Shown: positions 1-7,589, numbered from the stretch's first letter. The stretch: DNA of 7,875 nucleotides from Rhodospirillales bacterium RIFCSPLOWO2_12_FULL_67_15 (GCA_001830475.1 MIAC01000169.1:281-8155); one strand, 5' to 3'. Numbers and translations: made by a program. Notes: generated by a model from the letters alone, not told the origin.

Positions 1-892
1 TGTTGATGACCCACTCGGGCTTGATCTGCGAGGAGACGATCGAGGCGACGCGCGGCTCGGGATGGTATTCGCCATCCACGCCGACGCTGCGGGTCGAGAC
101 GATCTTGAGCGGCTCCAGGGTCAGGCCGTCGAGTATCGTGTATTGCGGCGGCCAGTAGGAGCCGACGACCGCGTACTTGTCCTCGAAGCCCTTGAACTTG
201 GAGGTGTCGACCGAACGGGCATCGAGACCGGTCTTGATGGTGGCGACCGTCGTCGGCTTCTCGGACCACATGTCGATCATGTCGAGACGGCCGTCGCGGC
301 CGATGACATAGACGTAACGCCCCGAATAGGAGACGCGGGAAATGTGCACCGCGTAGCCGGTCTTGACGATGCCCCAGATCTTCTTGGTGTCGCCGTCGAT
401 CAGGGCGACCTCGCCCGAATCGCGCAGCGTCACCGAGAAGACGTTCTTGAGGTTGATGGCGTTCATCTGCTTGGTCGGGCGCTTGTCCGGCGCGACCACC
501 ACTTTCCACGACGCCTTCATGTCCTTCATGCCCCATTCGGGCGGGACATCGGGGGTCATGCGGAGATAGGTGGCGAGGTGCTTGATCTCGTCCTTGGTGA
601 GGATGTCGTCCCAGTTGGGCATTCCGCCCTCGGTGCCGTCGGAGAGAATTTTCTCGAGCCGCTGCTGGCCGAGCTTTTCCGACGGTTCCGGTTCCAGGTT
701 CTTGCCGGTCGCGCCCTTGCGCAGCACGCCATGACAGCCGGCGCAGCGCTCGAAATAGATCTTGGCGCTGGCTTCCTTCGCTTCCTTGGCAAGGGTCGGC
801 GCGGGTGCGGGCGCGGCCTGCTGGGCGTGAGCGGTCCCGATCGCCAACGGCAGCGCCGTCAGCAGCAGCGCGTCACGGATACCTTTCCACAT
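1..892 (-). CDS. nirS: Cytochrome cd1 nitrite reductase paralog (NirS-like), 3' end beyond the window
   Basis: Only the first 297 codons are present. NirS is the periplasmic dimeric enzyme that reduces nitrite to NO with one heme c and one heme d1 per subunit. Residues 1-23 form a signal peptide ending in AHA. The cytochrome c domain carries C50-A-G-C53-H54, with Met91 exactly 37 residues after the heme His, the spacing of the His/Met pair in Pseudomonas aeruginosa NirS. The d1 propeller begins around residue 150 and keeps GYAVHISR with His183, the proximal d1 iron ligand. The two distal catalytic histidines would lie outside the window. The heme c motif comes 38 residues earlier than in the plus-strand nirS, so the N-terminal arm is much shorter. 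By eye the two copies are about 60% identical over the shared part. Start ATG at 892 is chosen because GAGGAG (899-904) lies 6 nt upstream; an in-frame ATG at 898 would abut it. It has its own upstream regulatory box. NirN, a more distant relative, is less likely. Confidence 0.92.
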   Translation of the reverse strand, partial: MWKGIRDALLLTALPLAIGTAHAQQAAPAPAPTLAKEAKEASAKIYFERCAGCHGVLRKGATGKNLEPEPSEKLGQQRLEKILSDGTEGGMPNWDDILTKDEIKHLATYLRMTPDVPPEWGMKDMKASWKVVVAPDKRPTKQMNAINLKNVFSVTLRDSGEVALIDGDTKKIWGIVKTGYAVHISRVSYSGRYVYVIGRDGRLDMIDMWSEKPTTVATIKTGLDARSVDTSKFKGFEDKYAVVGSYWPPQYTILDGLTLEPLKIVSTRSVGVDGEYHPEPRVASIVSSQIKPEWVIN

Positions 893-1007
893 GGTCATCT
901 CCTCATGGTCAGAACGCGGGAACGAACCTCCACCGGACGGGGCGCGAACGGGCCCGGCCTCGCCACTCAACGTTCGCAAATGTACCCAGATCGCCCGGCG
1001 ATATTCC

Positions 1008-1021
1008 TTGACGGCGGTCAA
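1008..1021 (-). promoter_or_regulatory. CRP/FNR-superfamily box upstream of the minus-strand nirS
   Basis: Perfect palindrome TTGAC-GGCG-GTCAA in the 169-bp gap between the cupredoxin and the truncated nirS copy. On the minus strand the hexamer TACATT (979-984, four of six matches to TATAAT) is centred 33 bp downstream of the box centre, close to the 32 bp expected when a class II activator sits at -41.5. Transcription would start near 973, leaving an untranslated leader of about 80 nt. The box type is established for FNR/Dnr/NNR/FixK-like regulators; which regulator acts here is unknown. Confidence 0.8.
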
Positions 1022-1061
1022 TTCGGCGGGGCAAGGCGCCGATCCCTGTTTTCCGGGCCGG

Positions 1062-1481
1062 TCACGGCGTGACCGTGACGTGGCCGACCATCTTTTCCTC
1101 GATCCCATGGGGGCCGCAAATGTAGGGATACTTTCCGGGCGCGGCGAAGAGGAACTCGTAAGTTTCGAAGTTGAACATCCGGTCCGATTCCGACTCGCCC
1201 GCTTCCTTGAGCCACACGCTATGGCTGGTGCGCTTATCCACGTTGATCCAGCGCACGGTCGTGCCGGACTTGACCGTGACGTTGGGCGGACAGTAGCGGT
1301 ACTTGTACATGAGCACCGTCACCTTGCTGGGCTCCTTCTTGCCCCCTTGGGCGGCGAAGCGTTCCTCGGCCTCGGCGCAAACGGCCTTGATTTCATCGTC
1401 GAACGGAGCTTCCTGGGCCGCGGCCCCGGAAGCGAAAGCGGCAGCGATCGCCGCAAGAATTGGAAAAAGCGGGCGCGGCAT
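1062..1481 (-). CDS. Periplasmic cupredoxin (type-1 blue copper electron carrier)
   Basis: A 139-residue protein of the plastocyanin/pseudoazurin fold, probably an electron carrier to nitrite reductase. Residues 1-22 are a signal peptide (cleavage near AAA-QE). The copper ligands are visible as His87 (in TSHSVW), Cys122, His125 and Met131 in a C-terminal C-G-P-H...M loop. Pseudoazurin and plastocyanin have four residues between the loop His and Met; this one has five. Cys35 and Cys64 are extra and could form a disulfide in the N-terminal extension before the beta sandwich. The gene starts 5 nt after the stop of the multiheme gene, with only a TAGG-like ribosome site overlapping that stop, so translational coupling is likely. 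Pseudoazurin and azurin are known donors to NirS and NirK; the donor role here is inferred from position. The exact subfamily is not recognised. Confidence 0.9.
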   Translation of the reverse strand: MPRPLFPILAAIAAAFASGAAAQEAPFDDEIKAVCAEAEERFAAQGGKKEPSKVTVLMYKYRYCPPNVTVKSGTTVRWINVDKRTSHSVWLKEAGESESDRMFNFETYEFLFAAPGKYPYICGPHGIEEKMVGHVTVTP

Positions 1482-1486
1482 CGGAC

Positions 1487-3184
1487 CTACTGCTTGACCG
1501 CGTTGATTTGGGCCCCGGGGTTATCGAGCCCGAGCAGGAGTTCGAGCGAGACGTGATGGAAGCGGGCGGCGGCGAAATCGTCGTGGATGGCGAAGGTTAC
1601 GGTATAGAGTTTGCCGGGCTCGAACGACGCGTAGCCGGGCTTTTCCGCCTTCAACGGCCGGGCCATCGTCACCGTCCAGACGCCGTTCGCAAGGCCGCCC
1701 TCAAACGAGACCGGCTGGCCGCCGCTCATGACCCTCTGTTCGAGCACGTGGCCGCTTTCGTGCTTGCCGCCGCTCTTGAACCGCACCAAGTCCATGAACG
1801 CGCCCTTTTGCTTCTGCGCCTCGATCTCGGCGGCCGGTTTCAGCTTGTCCCATCCGCCGCGCGGGCTGTCCGAGATCGCGAGCGCGGTGCGGGTGTCGCC
1901 GAGATACTTGGTCACGCCGGCGGAAAGGTCGAGCCGGTCCTTGACCGCGCTGGCTCCGAGCGCGTCCGCCTTCGGCGTATCGGGCATGGTGCGGGAATCG
2001 TGGTGACAGGAAACCCAGCAGCCGGCGATGGAGGCGAGATCGACGCCTTCGCCCGAGACCATCATCGCGAGCTTGACCTGGTTTTCGGGGTCCATTTTGC
2101 CGCCCGGCGCGAACGGCGCCGGCGTATGCGGCGCGTCCGGCCAGTGGAAGCGGAGATAAAGGTTCTTGCCGTCGTGCGCCGCCCGGATGTTGACGGGAAT
2201 GTGGCCGCGCTTGCCGGGTATCGGCGTCGTCTCGGCCTTGGCTCCGGTCACCGTCTTCTGGCCCATCTCCGCGGCTTCCTTGCCGTGGCACTCGAAGCAG
2301 CGTTCGTTCTTGCGGCGGATGTTGCGCGCCCCGCCGTGGTCCGTTCCCTTGAGCAGCCATTCGATCGAAGCCTGGCCGGGATAGAGCAGAACCGCGTCGA
2401 AACCGGACGCCTTGGCCCAATCCACCGGGCCGGCGGCGGCCGCGGCCGGCGCGGGAGCGGGAAGCGGAGCGGGGGCCGGCGCGGGCGCGGCGGCGGGCGC
2501 GGGAGCCGGCGCGGCGGAAGGCGGGGGCGGCAGGCCGCGCTGGGCCGCGATCTCGGCCTTCAGTTGCTCGGCGTCGGCCACCGCGAGCTTGAAACGGGCG
2601 TCCGCCTTGCCGTCGTAGAAAGGATAGTCGTCGGGCAGAAGCTTATGAATGGCCCGGTGAGCGACGCCCTTGTGGCAGTCGATGCAGGTCAGATTTTCCT
2701 TCCGGGCGTCGTCGTGCTGTTTCGCCGCGCGCGGCTTCTGGTTGGCCGTGCTCATGCCGTCCCAGGAATGGCAGTTGCGGCACTCGCGCGAATCGGTTTC
2801 CTTCATCGCCTGCCAGACGTTCTTGGCGAGGGTCAGGCGCTTGGCCTCGAATTTTTCCGGGGTGTCGATCGAACCGAGCGCCCAGTGGAACAGCTCGTTG
2901 GTCGCCTTGACCTTGCGCACGAACTTATAGATCCAGGGATCGGGGACGTGGCAGTTGGAACAGGTCGCGCGCACGCCGGTCCGGTTTTCGTAATGGCCGG
3001 TCTGCACGTACTCGGCGAACACCATAGTCCGCATCTCGTGGCAGGATTTGCAGAAGCCGAGCGTATTAGTGGCTTCCATCCCGGTGTTGAAGCCGCCCCA
3101 GAAGACGATTCCGGCGCCGAAGATGATTCCGCCCGCGACAAGACCGATCCCGAGAATTTTGATTTGCAGCAAGCGTCTGATCAT
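1487..3184 (-). CDS. NapC/NirT-type tetraheme cytochrome fused to an ethylbenzene-dehydrogenase-like heme-binding domain
   Basis: A 565-residue membrane-anchored multiheme protein, expected to oxidise quinol and pass electrons to periplasmic acceptors. Residues 8-30 form one transmembrane helix. Residues 31-185 are NapC/NirT-like with four CXXCH sites at C45, C75, C135 and C167, including the family-typical FCKSCHEM and CSNCHVP. Residues 218-252 are an almost pure Ala/Pro linker. Residues 256-565 resemble the cytochrome c-552/ethylbenzene dehydrogenase gamma-type heme-binding fold (PF09459-like), carrying CFECH at C296 and a CX3CH site, CWVSCH, at C389. That gives six potential hemes. Stand-alone NirT/NapC proteins are about 200 residues, so this is a fusion. 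Start: GGAGG (3192-3196) is 1 nt from the ATG at 3190 but 7 nt from the in-frame ATG at 3184, so 3184 is preferred. It leads the minus-strand unit and is followed after 5 nt by the cupredoxin. The fold call for the C-terminal domain is the least certain part. Confidence 0.88.
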   Translation of the reverse strand: MIRRLLQIKILGIGLVAGGIIFGAGIVFWGGFNTGMEATNTLGFCKSCHEMRTMVFAEYVQTGHYENRTGVRATCSNCHVPDPWIYKFVRKVKATNELFHWALGSIDTPEKFEAKRLTLAKNVWQAMKETDSRECRNCHSWDGMSTANQKPRAAKQHDDARKENLTCIDCHKGVAHRAIHKLLPDDYPFYDGKADARFKLAVADAEQLKAEIAAQRGLPPPPSAAPAPAPAAAPAPAPAPLPAPAPAAAAAGPVDWAKASGFDAVLLYPGQASIEWLLKGTDHGGARNIRRKNERCFECHGKEAAEMGQKTVTGAKAETTPIPGKRGHIPVNIRAAHDGKNLYLRFHWPDAPHTPAPFAPGGKMDPENQVKLAMMVSGEGVDLASIAGCWVSCHHDSRTMPDTPKADALGASAVKDRLDLSAGVTKYLGDTRTALAISDSPRGGWDKLKPAAEIEAQKQKGAFMDLVRFKSGGKHESGHVLEQRVMSGGQPVSFEGGLANGVWTVTMARPLKAEKPGYASFEPGKLYTVTFAIHDDFAAARFHHVSLELLLGLDNPGAQINAVKQ

Positions 3185-3261
3185 GGTCATCCCTCCGGCC
3201 CGGTGTCCCTGGCGGCGACGGACTATGGCGACATGGGTAGCAAGCCCTCCCTTTCGGTTCC

Positions 3262-3275
3262 TTGACAGGAGTCAA
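3262..3275 (-). promoter_or_regulatory. CRP/FNR-superfamily box facing the multiheme-cupredoxin operon
   Basis: Perfect palindrome TTGAC-AGGA-GTCAA, centred 84 bp upstream of the preferred start at 3184. In a class II arrangement the minus-strand start point would fall near 3227. The expected -10 position reads TACCCA (3234-3239), a poor match, so either the promoter depends strongly on the activator or the spacing differs. It belongs to the same family as the boxes at 1008 and 3329, which suggests shared control of both arms of the locus. Confidence 0.8.
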
Positions 3276-3293
3276 ACCGGAATGGGCGCGCGG

Positions 3294-3322
3294 AAAAAAA
3301 GGCCGAAAAAAGAGCCGAAAAA
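3294..3322. other. Three helically phased A-tracts (probable intrinsic bend)
   Basis: Runs of seven, six and five A residues lie at 3294-3300, 3306-3311 and 3318-3322 with centres about 11.5 bp apart, close to one helical turn, in otherwise GC-rich DNA. Phased A-tracts are an established cause of static curvature. They fill the space between the two divergent regulator boxes, which are 67 bp apart centre to centre. A bend placing the two promoters in a defined geometry, or an IHF/H-NS-type binding region, is inference. Confidence 0.6.
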
Positions 3323-3328
3323 GGACAT

Positions 3329-3342
3329 TTGACCCTGGTCAA
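3329..3342 (+). promoter_or_regulatory. CRP/FNR-superfamily box of the nirSECFD promoter
   Basis: Perfect palindrome TTGAC-CCTG-GTCAA upstream of the complete nirS. The hexamer TAGAAA (3365-3370, four of six matches to TATAAT) is centred exactly 32 bp downstream of the box centre, as expected for class II activation from -41.5. Transcription would begin near 3377, giving a leader of about 50 nt before the ATG at 3428. This is the best-formed promoter in the window. Confidence 0.85.
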
Positions 3343-3412
3343 GGCGGCCTCGGAAGGGGCGGCCTAGAAACGCCAAAGATTGCCGTGGAGCCTGCGGGGT
3401 TTCACCGGTTGA

Positions 3413-5182
<1,770 letters not shown>

Positions 5183-5187
5183 GCGTC

Positions 5188-5239
5188 TTCGGGAGACCGG
5201 CGGGGCACCCCCCTCCGTCCCGCCGGTCCCCATCCCGAA
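5188..5239 (+). terminator. Long intergenic hairpin between nirS and nirE
   Basis: TTCGGGA plus GACCGGCGGG (5188-5204) pairs with CCCGCCGGTC (5219-5228) and TCCCGAA (5233-5239), giving 17 perfect pairs with one 4-nt bulge and a 14-nt loop. It begins 5 nt after the nirS stop. No T-run follows, so a classical intrinsic terminator is unlikely. It may instead protect the 3' end of a processed nirS mRNA or cause partial attenuation, so that the abundant enzyme is made in excess over the downstream biosynthetic proteins. That role is inferred. Confidence 0.6.
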
Positions 5240-5268
5240 ACCCCGCAAACGGAGGGCAGGAGACGAAC

Positions 5269-6081
5269 GTGGAAAGCGACAGCGGCGGTTCGGTCGTGTA
5301 CTTGGTGGGCGCGGGGCCGGGCGATCCCGAGCTTCTCACCTGCAAGGCGCGCCGGCTGATCGGCGAAGCCGACATCGTCGTCTACGACCGGCTGGTCTCC
5401 GACGAGATCCTGGCCTTGATCCCGGCCGGAACGGCGCGCTTCGACGTCGGCAAGCGGCCCGGATTCCATCCCGTGCGCCAGGAGAACATCAACGCCCTGC
5501 TCGTCGCGCTGGCGAAGGGAAGCCGTCGCATCGTGCGGCTCAAGGGCGGCGATCCGCTCCTGTTCGGCCGGGGCTCCGAGGAAGTCGCGGCGCTCGCCGC
5601 CGCCGGCGTCGCCTGCGAGGTCGTCCCCGGCGTCACCTCGGCCTCGGCCTGCGCCGCGGCGGTCGGCGTGCCGCTGACCCATCGGGGCATGGCCGCGAGC
5701 GTGCGCTTCGTCACCGGACACTGCCGCGAAGACGCCGAGCTGGATTTCGACTGGCGGGGACTCGCCGATCCCGACACGACGCTGGTCGTCTACATGGGTT
5801 TCGCCAACATCGGGCGCATCGCCGAGCGGGTGATGGCGCACGGCCTCGATCCCGCCACGCCGGCGGTCGCGATTTGCAACGGCACCACGCCGCGCCAGCG
5901 CCACGTGCGCGCGACCCTCGGCACCATCGCCGCCGTTGCGGCCGGGGCGGAATTCGACGGACCGGTTCTGTTCATCATCGGCCGCACCGCGGGGCTGGCT
6001 TGGCCGGGTGAAGAAACGGAGGAGGGGAACGTTGCGGATACAAGACCCGCACAGCGAATGGTGGGCGCGGCGGCGGAATAG
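5269..6081 (+). CDS. nirE: Uroporphyrinogen-III C-methyltransferase NirE
   Basis: SAM-dependent enzyme (SUMT, EC 2.1.1.107) that methylates uroporphyrinogen III at C2 and C7 to precorrin-2, the entry to siroheme and heme d1. At 270 residues it has only the methyltransferase domain, without the dehydrogenase/ferrochelatase half of CysG, so siroheme must be completed by another protein. The SUMT signature VGAGPGDPELLT is at 13-24, the RLKGGDP...GRG loop at 90-102, PGVTSASA at 120-127 and GVPLTHRG at 133-140. Arg101, Glu104, Arg139 and Met176 sit at a constant offset of 10 from functionally important residues of P. aeruginosa NirE. The start is GTG at 5269, with AGGAG (5258-5262) 6 nt upstream. 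The last 50 nt overlap nirC in another frame and encode a non-conserved tail. The cluster position, between nirS and nirC, supports nirE over a generic cobA/sumT. Confidence 0.95.
   Translation: MESDSGGSVVYLVGAGPGDPELLTCKARRLIGEADIVVYDRLVSDEILALIPAGTARFDVGKRPGFHPVRQENINALLVALAKGSRRIVRLKGGDPLLFGRGSEEVAALAAAGVACEVVPGVTSASACAAAVGVPLTHRGMAASVRFVTGHCREDAELDFDWRGLADPDTTLVVYMGFANIGRIAERVMAHGLDPATPAVAICNGTTPRQRHVRATLGTIAAVAAGAEFDGPVLFIIGRTAGLAWPGEETEEGNVADTRPAQRMVGAAAE
6020..6034 (+). promoter_or_regulatory. Ribosome binding site and TTG start of nirC
   Basis: AGGAGG (6020-6025) lies 6 nt before a TTG (6032-6034) that is in frame with the NirC signal peptide and heme motif. The only in-frame upstream ATG (5936) has no such site and would add 32 residues without signal-peptide character. 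The ATG at 6058 is in the nirE frame. This site therefore sets the nirC start. Confidence 0.75.
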
Positions 6082-6412
6082 CCGCGCGCTCGCGGCAATC
6101 GCGCTCGCGGCGGCGCTGGCCGCCGCGTTACCCGCTGCAAGCGCCGCCGACGACGGCGGGCTTTTGCCGGCGCGCGCGCGCGAGCTCGCCTATCTCGTTC
6201 GCCAGGATTGCGGCTCCTGCCACGGCATGACGCTGAAAGGCGGGCTCGGCGCGCCGCTGCTCCCCGAAATTCTTGCCGGCAAGCATGAGGATGCGCTCGC
6301 GGCGATCATCCTCGACGGGATGCCCGGCACGCCCATGCCGCCGTGGCGGCCGCTGCTCACCGAAGCCGAGGCCGCCTGGATCGTCCGCGCCCTGAAGGAG
6401 GGTCTGCCGTGA
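6032..6412 (+). CDS. nirC: Periplasmic c-type cytochrome NirC
   Basis: A 126-residue monoheme class I cytochrome c. The N-terminus has a long arginine-containing region followed by an alanine-rich hydrophobic segment (about 19-35) ending in a cleavage region near ASAADD. The heme site is C60-G-S-C63-H64 in VRQDCGSCHG, and Met102 in GTPMPPW is the likely sixth ligand; both surroundings are typical of NirC. NirC can donate electrons to NirS and is also proposed as the redox partner in the last steps of d1 maturation with NirF/NirN. The TTG start at 6032 is supported by a strong ribosome site and gives a 50-nt overlap with nirE. The stop overlaps the nirF start as GTGA, so nirC and nirF are translationally coupled. 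The family call is firm; the start is fairly sure. Confidence 0.9.
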   Translation: MRIQDPHSEWWARRRNSRALAAIALAAALAAALPAASAADDGGLLPARARELAYLVRQDCGSCHGMTLKGGLGAPLLPEILAGKHEDALAAIILDGMPGTPMPPWRPLLTEAEAAWIVRALKEGLP

Positions 6413-7587
6413 AGACGTGGATGCGAATCATCGCCGTCATCGTCGGTCTTGTTCCGGCTGCGGTCGCGGCCGACGGGGTGCGCGGCACCGGCGATCTCGG
6501 CATCGTCGTCGAGCGCGCGGCCGGTTCGATCCAGATCGTCGAGACGACCGGGCGCACCAGCCTCGGCCGCGTGACCGGGCTCGGCGATCTCAGCCACGCC
6601 ACGGCGGTCTTTTCCCGCGACGGGCGCCACGCCTACGTCTTCGGCCGCGACGGCGGATTGAGCAAGGTGGATTTGCTGCTGGCGCGGATCGAAAAGCGCA
6701 TCATCCAGGCCGGCAACAGCATCGGCGGGGCCATCTCCCAGGACGGCGCGCTGATCGCGGTCGCCAACTACGAGCCGGGCGGCGTGCGCGTCTTCGATGC
6801 CCGCACGCTGGAGGCGGTCGCCGACATCCCGGCGGTCTGGGGCGAAGGCGGCGCACGCTCGAAGGTCGTCGGACTCGTGGACCTGCCCGGGCAGCGGTTC
6901 GCCTTCACCCTCTACGACGCGGGCGAAATCTGGATCGCCGATCTCGCCGATCCCAAGACGCCGGCGCTGGTCAAGCATCGCGGCATCGGCAAGCTCCCTT
7001 ACGACGGGCTGGTGACGCCCGACGGGCGGTATTACCTCGCCGGGTTGTTCGGCGAGGACGGGGTGGCGCTGCTCGACCTCTGGAAGCCGGAAGAAGGCGT
7101 GCGCCGGATTCTCGGGGACTACGGCCGCGGCGCGGAGAAGCTTCCGGTTTACAAGATGCCGCACCTGCGCGGCTGGGCGAAGGCGGGCGATCTCGTCTTC
7201 CTTCCCGCCATTGGCCGGCACGAGGTCCTGGTCGTGGACGCGCGAAGCTGGGCCGAAGTCGCGCGCATTCCCGTCCACGGCCAGCCGGTGTTCGTCATGG
7301 CCCGCCCCGACGGCCGCCAAGTGTGGGTCAACTTCGCCCATCCCCTGAACGACACGGTGCAGGTGATCGACGCCGCCCGGCTCAAGGTCGTTCACGCCTT
7401 CAAGCCGGGCAAGGCGGTGTTGCACATGGAATTCACGCCGCGCGGCGAGCAGGTCTGGATTTCGGTTCGCGACGAGGACCGGGTCGACGTGTTCGACACC
7501 CGCGATTTCCGCCGCCTCGCCTCGCTTCCCGCCGACAAGCCCTCGGGCATCCTGTTCGCCGCCCGCGCGCACCGCATCGGACTGTAG
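6409..7587 (+). CDS. nirF: Heme d1 biosynthesis protein NirF
   Basis: A 392-residue periplasmic beta-propeller related to the d1 domain of NirS but without a cytochrome c domain. NirF is required for a late step of heme d1 formation, with dihydro-heme d1 dehydrogenase activity reported for the family. Residues 1-21 are a signal peptide (cleavage near AVAAD) with no lipobox cysteine, so it should be soluble, unlike the lipoprotein form in P. aeruginosa. His63 in DLSHATAVFSRDG lies about 42 residues into the mature protein and probably matches the essential His41 of Paracoccus NirF. Repeated blade motifs (DGRHAYVFGRDG, PDGRYYLAG, PDGRQVWVNF) continue to the end. GTG at 6409 follows AAGGAGG (6395-6401) by 7 nt and overlaps the nirC stop by 4 nt. 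An ATG at 6343 in frame lacks these signals and spoils the signal peptide. Confidence 0.94.
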   Translation: MKTWMRIIAVIVGLVPAAVAADGVRGTGDLGIVVERAAGSIQIVETTGRTSLGRVTGLGDLSHATAVFSRDGRHAYVFGRDGGLSKVDLLLARIEKRIIQAGNSIGGAISQDGALIAVANYEPGGVRVFDARTLEAVADIPAVWGEGGARSKVVGLVDLPGQRFAFTLYDAGEIWIADLADPKTPALVKHRGIGKLPYDGLVTPDGRYYLAGLFGEDGVALLDLWKPEEGVRRILGDYGRGAEKLPVYKMPHLRGWAKAGDLVFLPAIGRHEVLVVDARSWAEVARIPVHGQPVFVMARPDGRQVWVNFAHPLNDTVQVIDAARLKVVHAFKPGKAVLHMEFTPRGEQVWISVRDEDRVDVFDTRDFRRLASLPADKPSGILFAARAHRIGL

Positions 7588-7589
7588 CC

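Noticed and set aside
1..892. Assigning the minus-strand nirS copy to NirN
   Set aside because: NirN is only distantly related to NirS. This copy is about 60% identical by eye to the canonical NirS in the same window and keeps its motifs through the visible d1 blades.
62..1072. Plus-strand open reading frame across the truncated nirS and its promoter
   Set aside because: It is antisense to clear NirS sequence and crosses the regulatory box; composition is that of a shadow frame.
2429..2533. GC-rich repeat resembling a tandem repeat or mobile element remnant
   Set aside because: It stays in frame and encodes the Ala/Pro linker of the fusion protein; the repetition follows from the coding of alternating Ala and Pro.
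1460..3265. Long open reading frame on the plus strand opposite the multiheme gene
   Set aside because: It is antisense to a gene with six heme motifs and lacks any recognisable domain. Its Arg/Gly/Ala-rich composition is typical of shadow frames in high-GC DNA.
5188..5239. Classical rho-independent terminator after nirS
   Set aside because: The stem is strong but no T-run follows, and nirE starts close by with the same pathway role. Readthrough or processing is more plausible than full termination.
6343..6408. Upstream ATG at 6343 as the nirF start
   Set aside because: It would overlap nirC by 70 nt, has no ribosome site and puts a basic, non-hydrophobic stretch before the signal peptide; GTG at 6409 has an ideal AAGGAGG.
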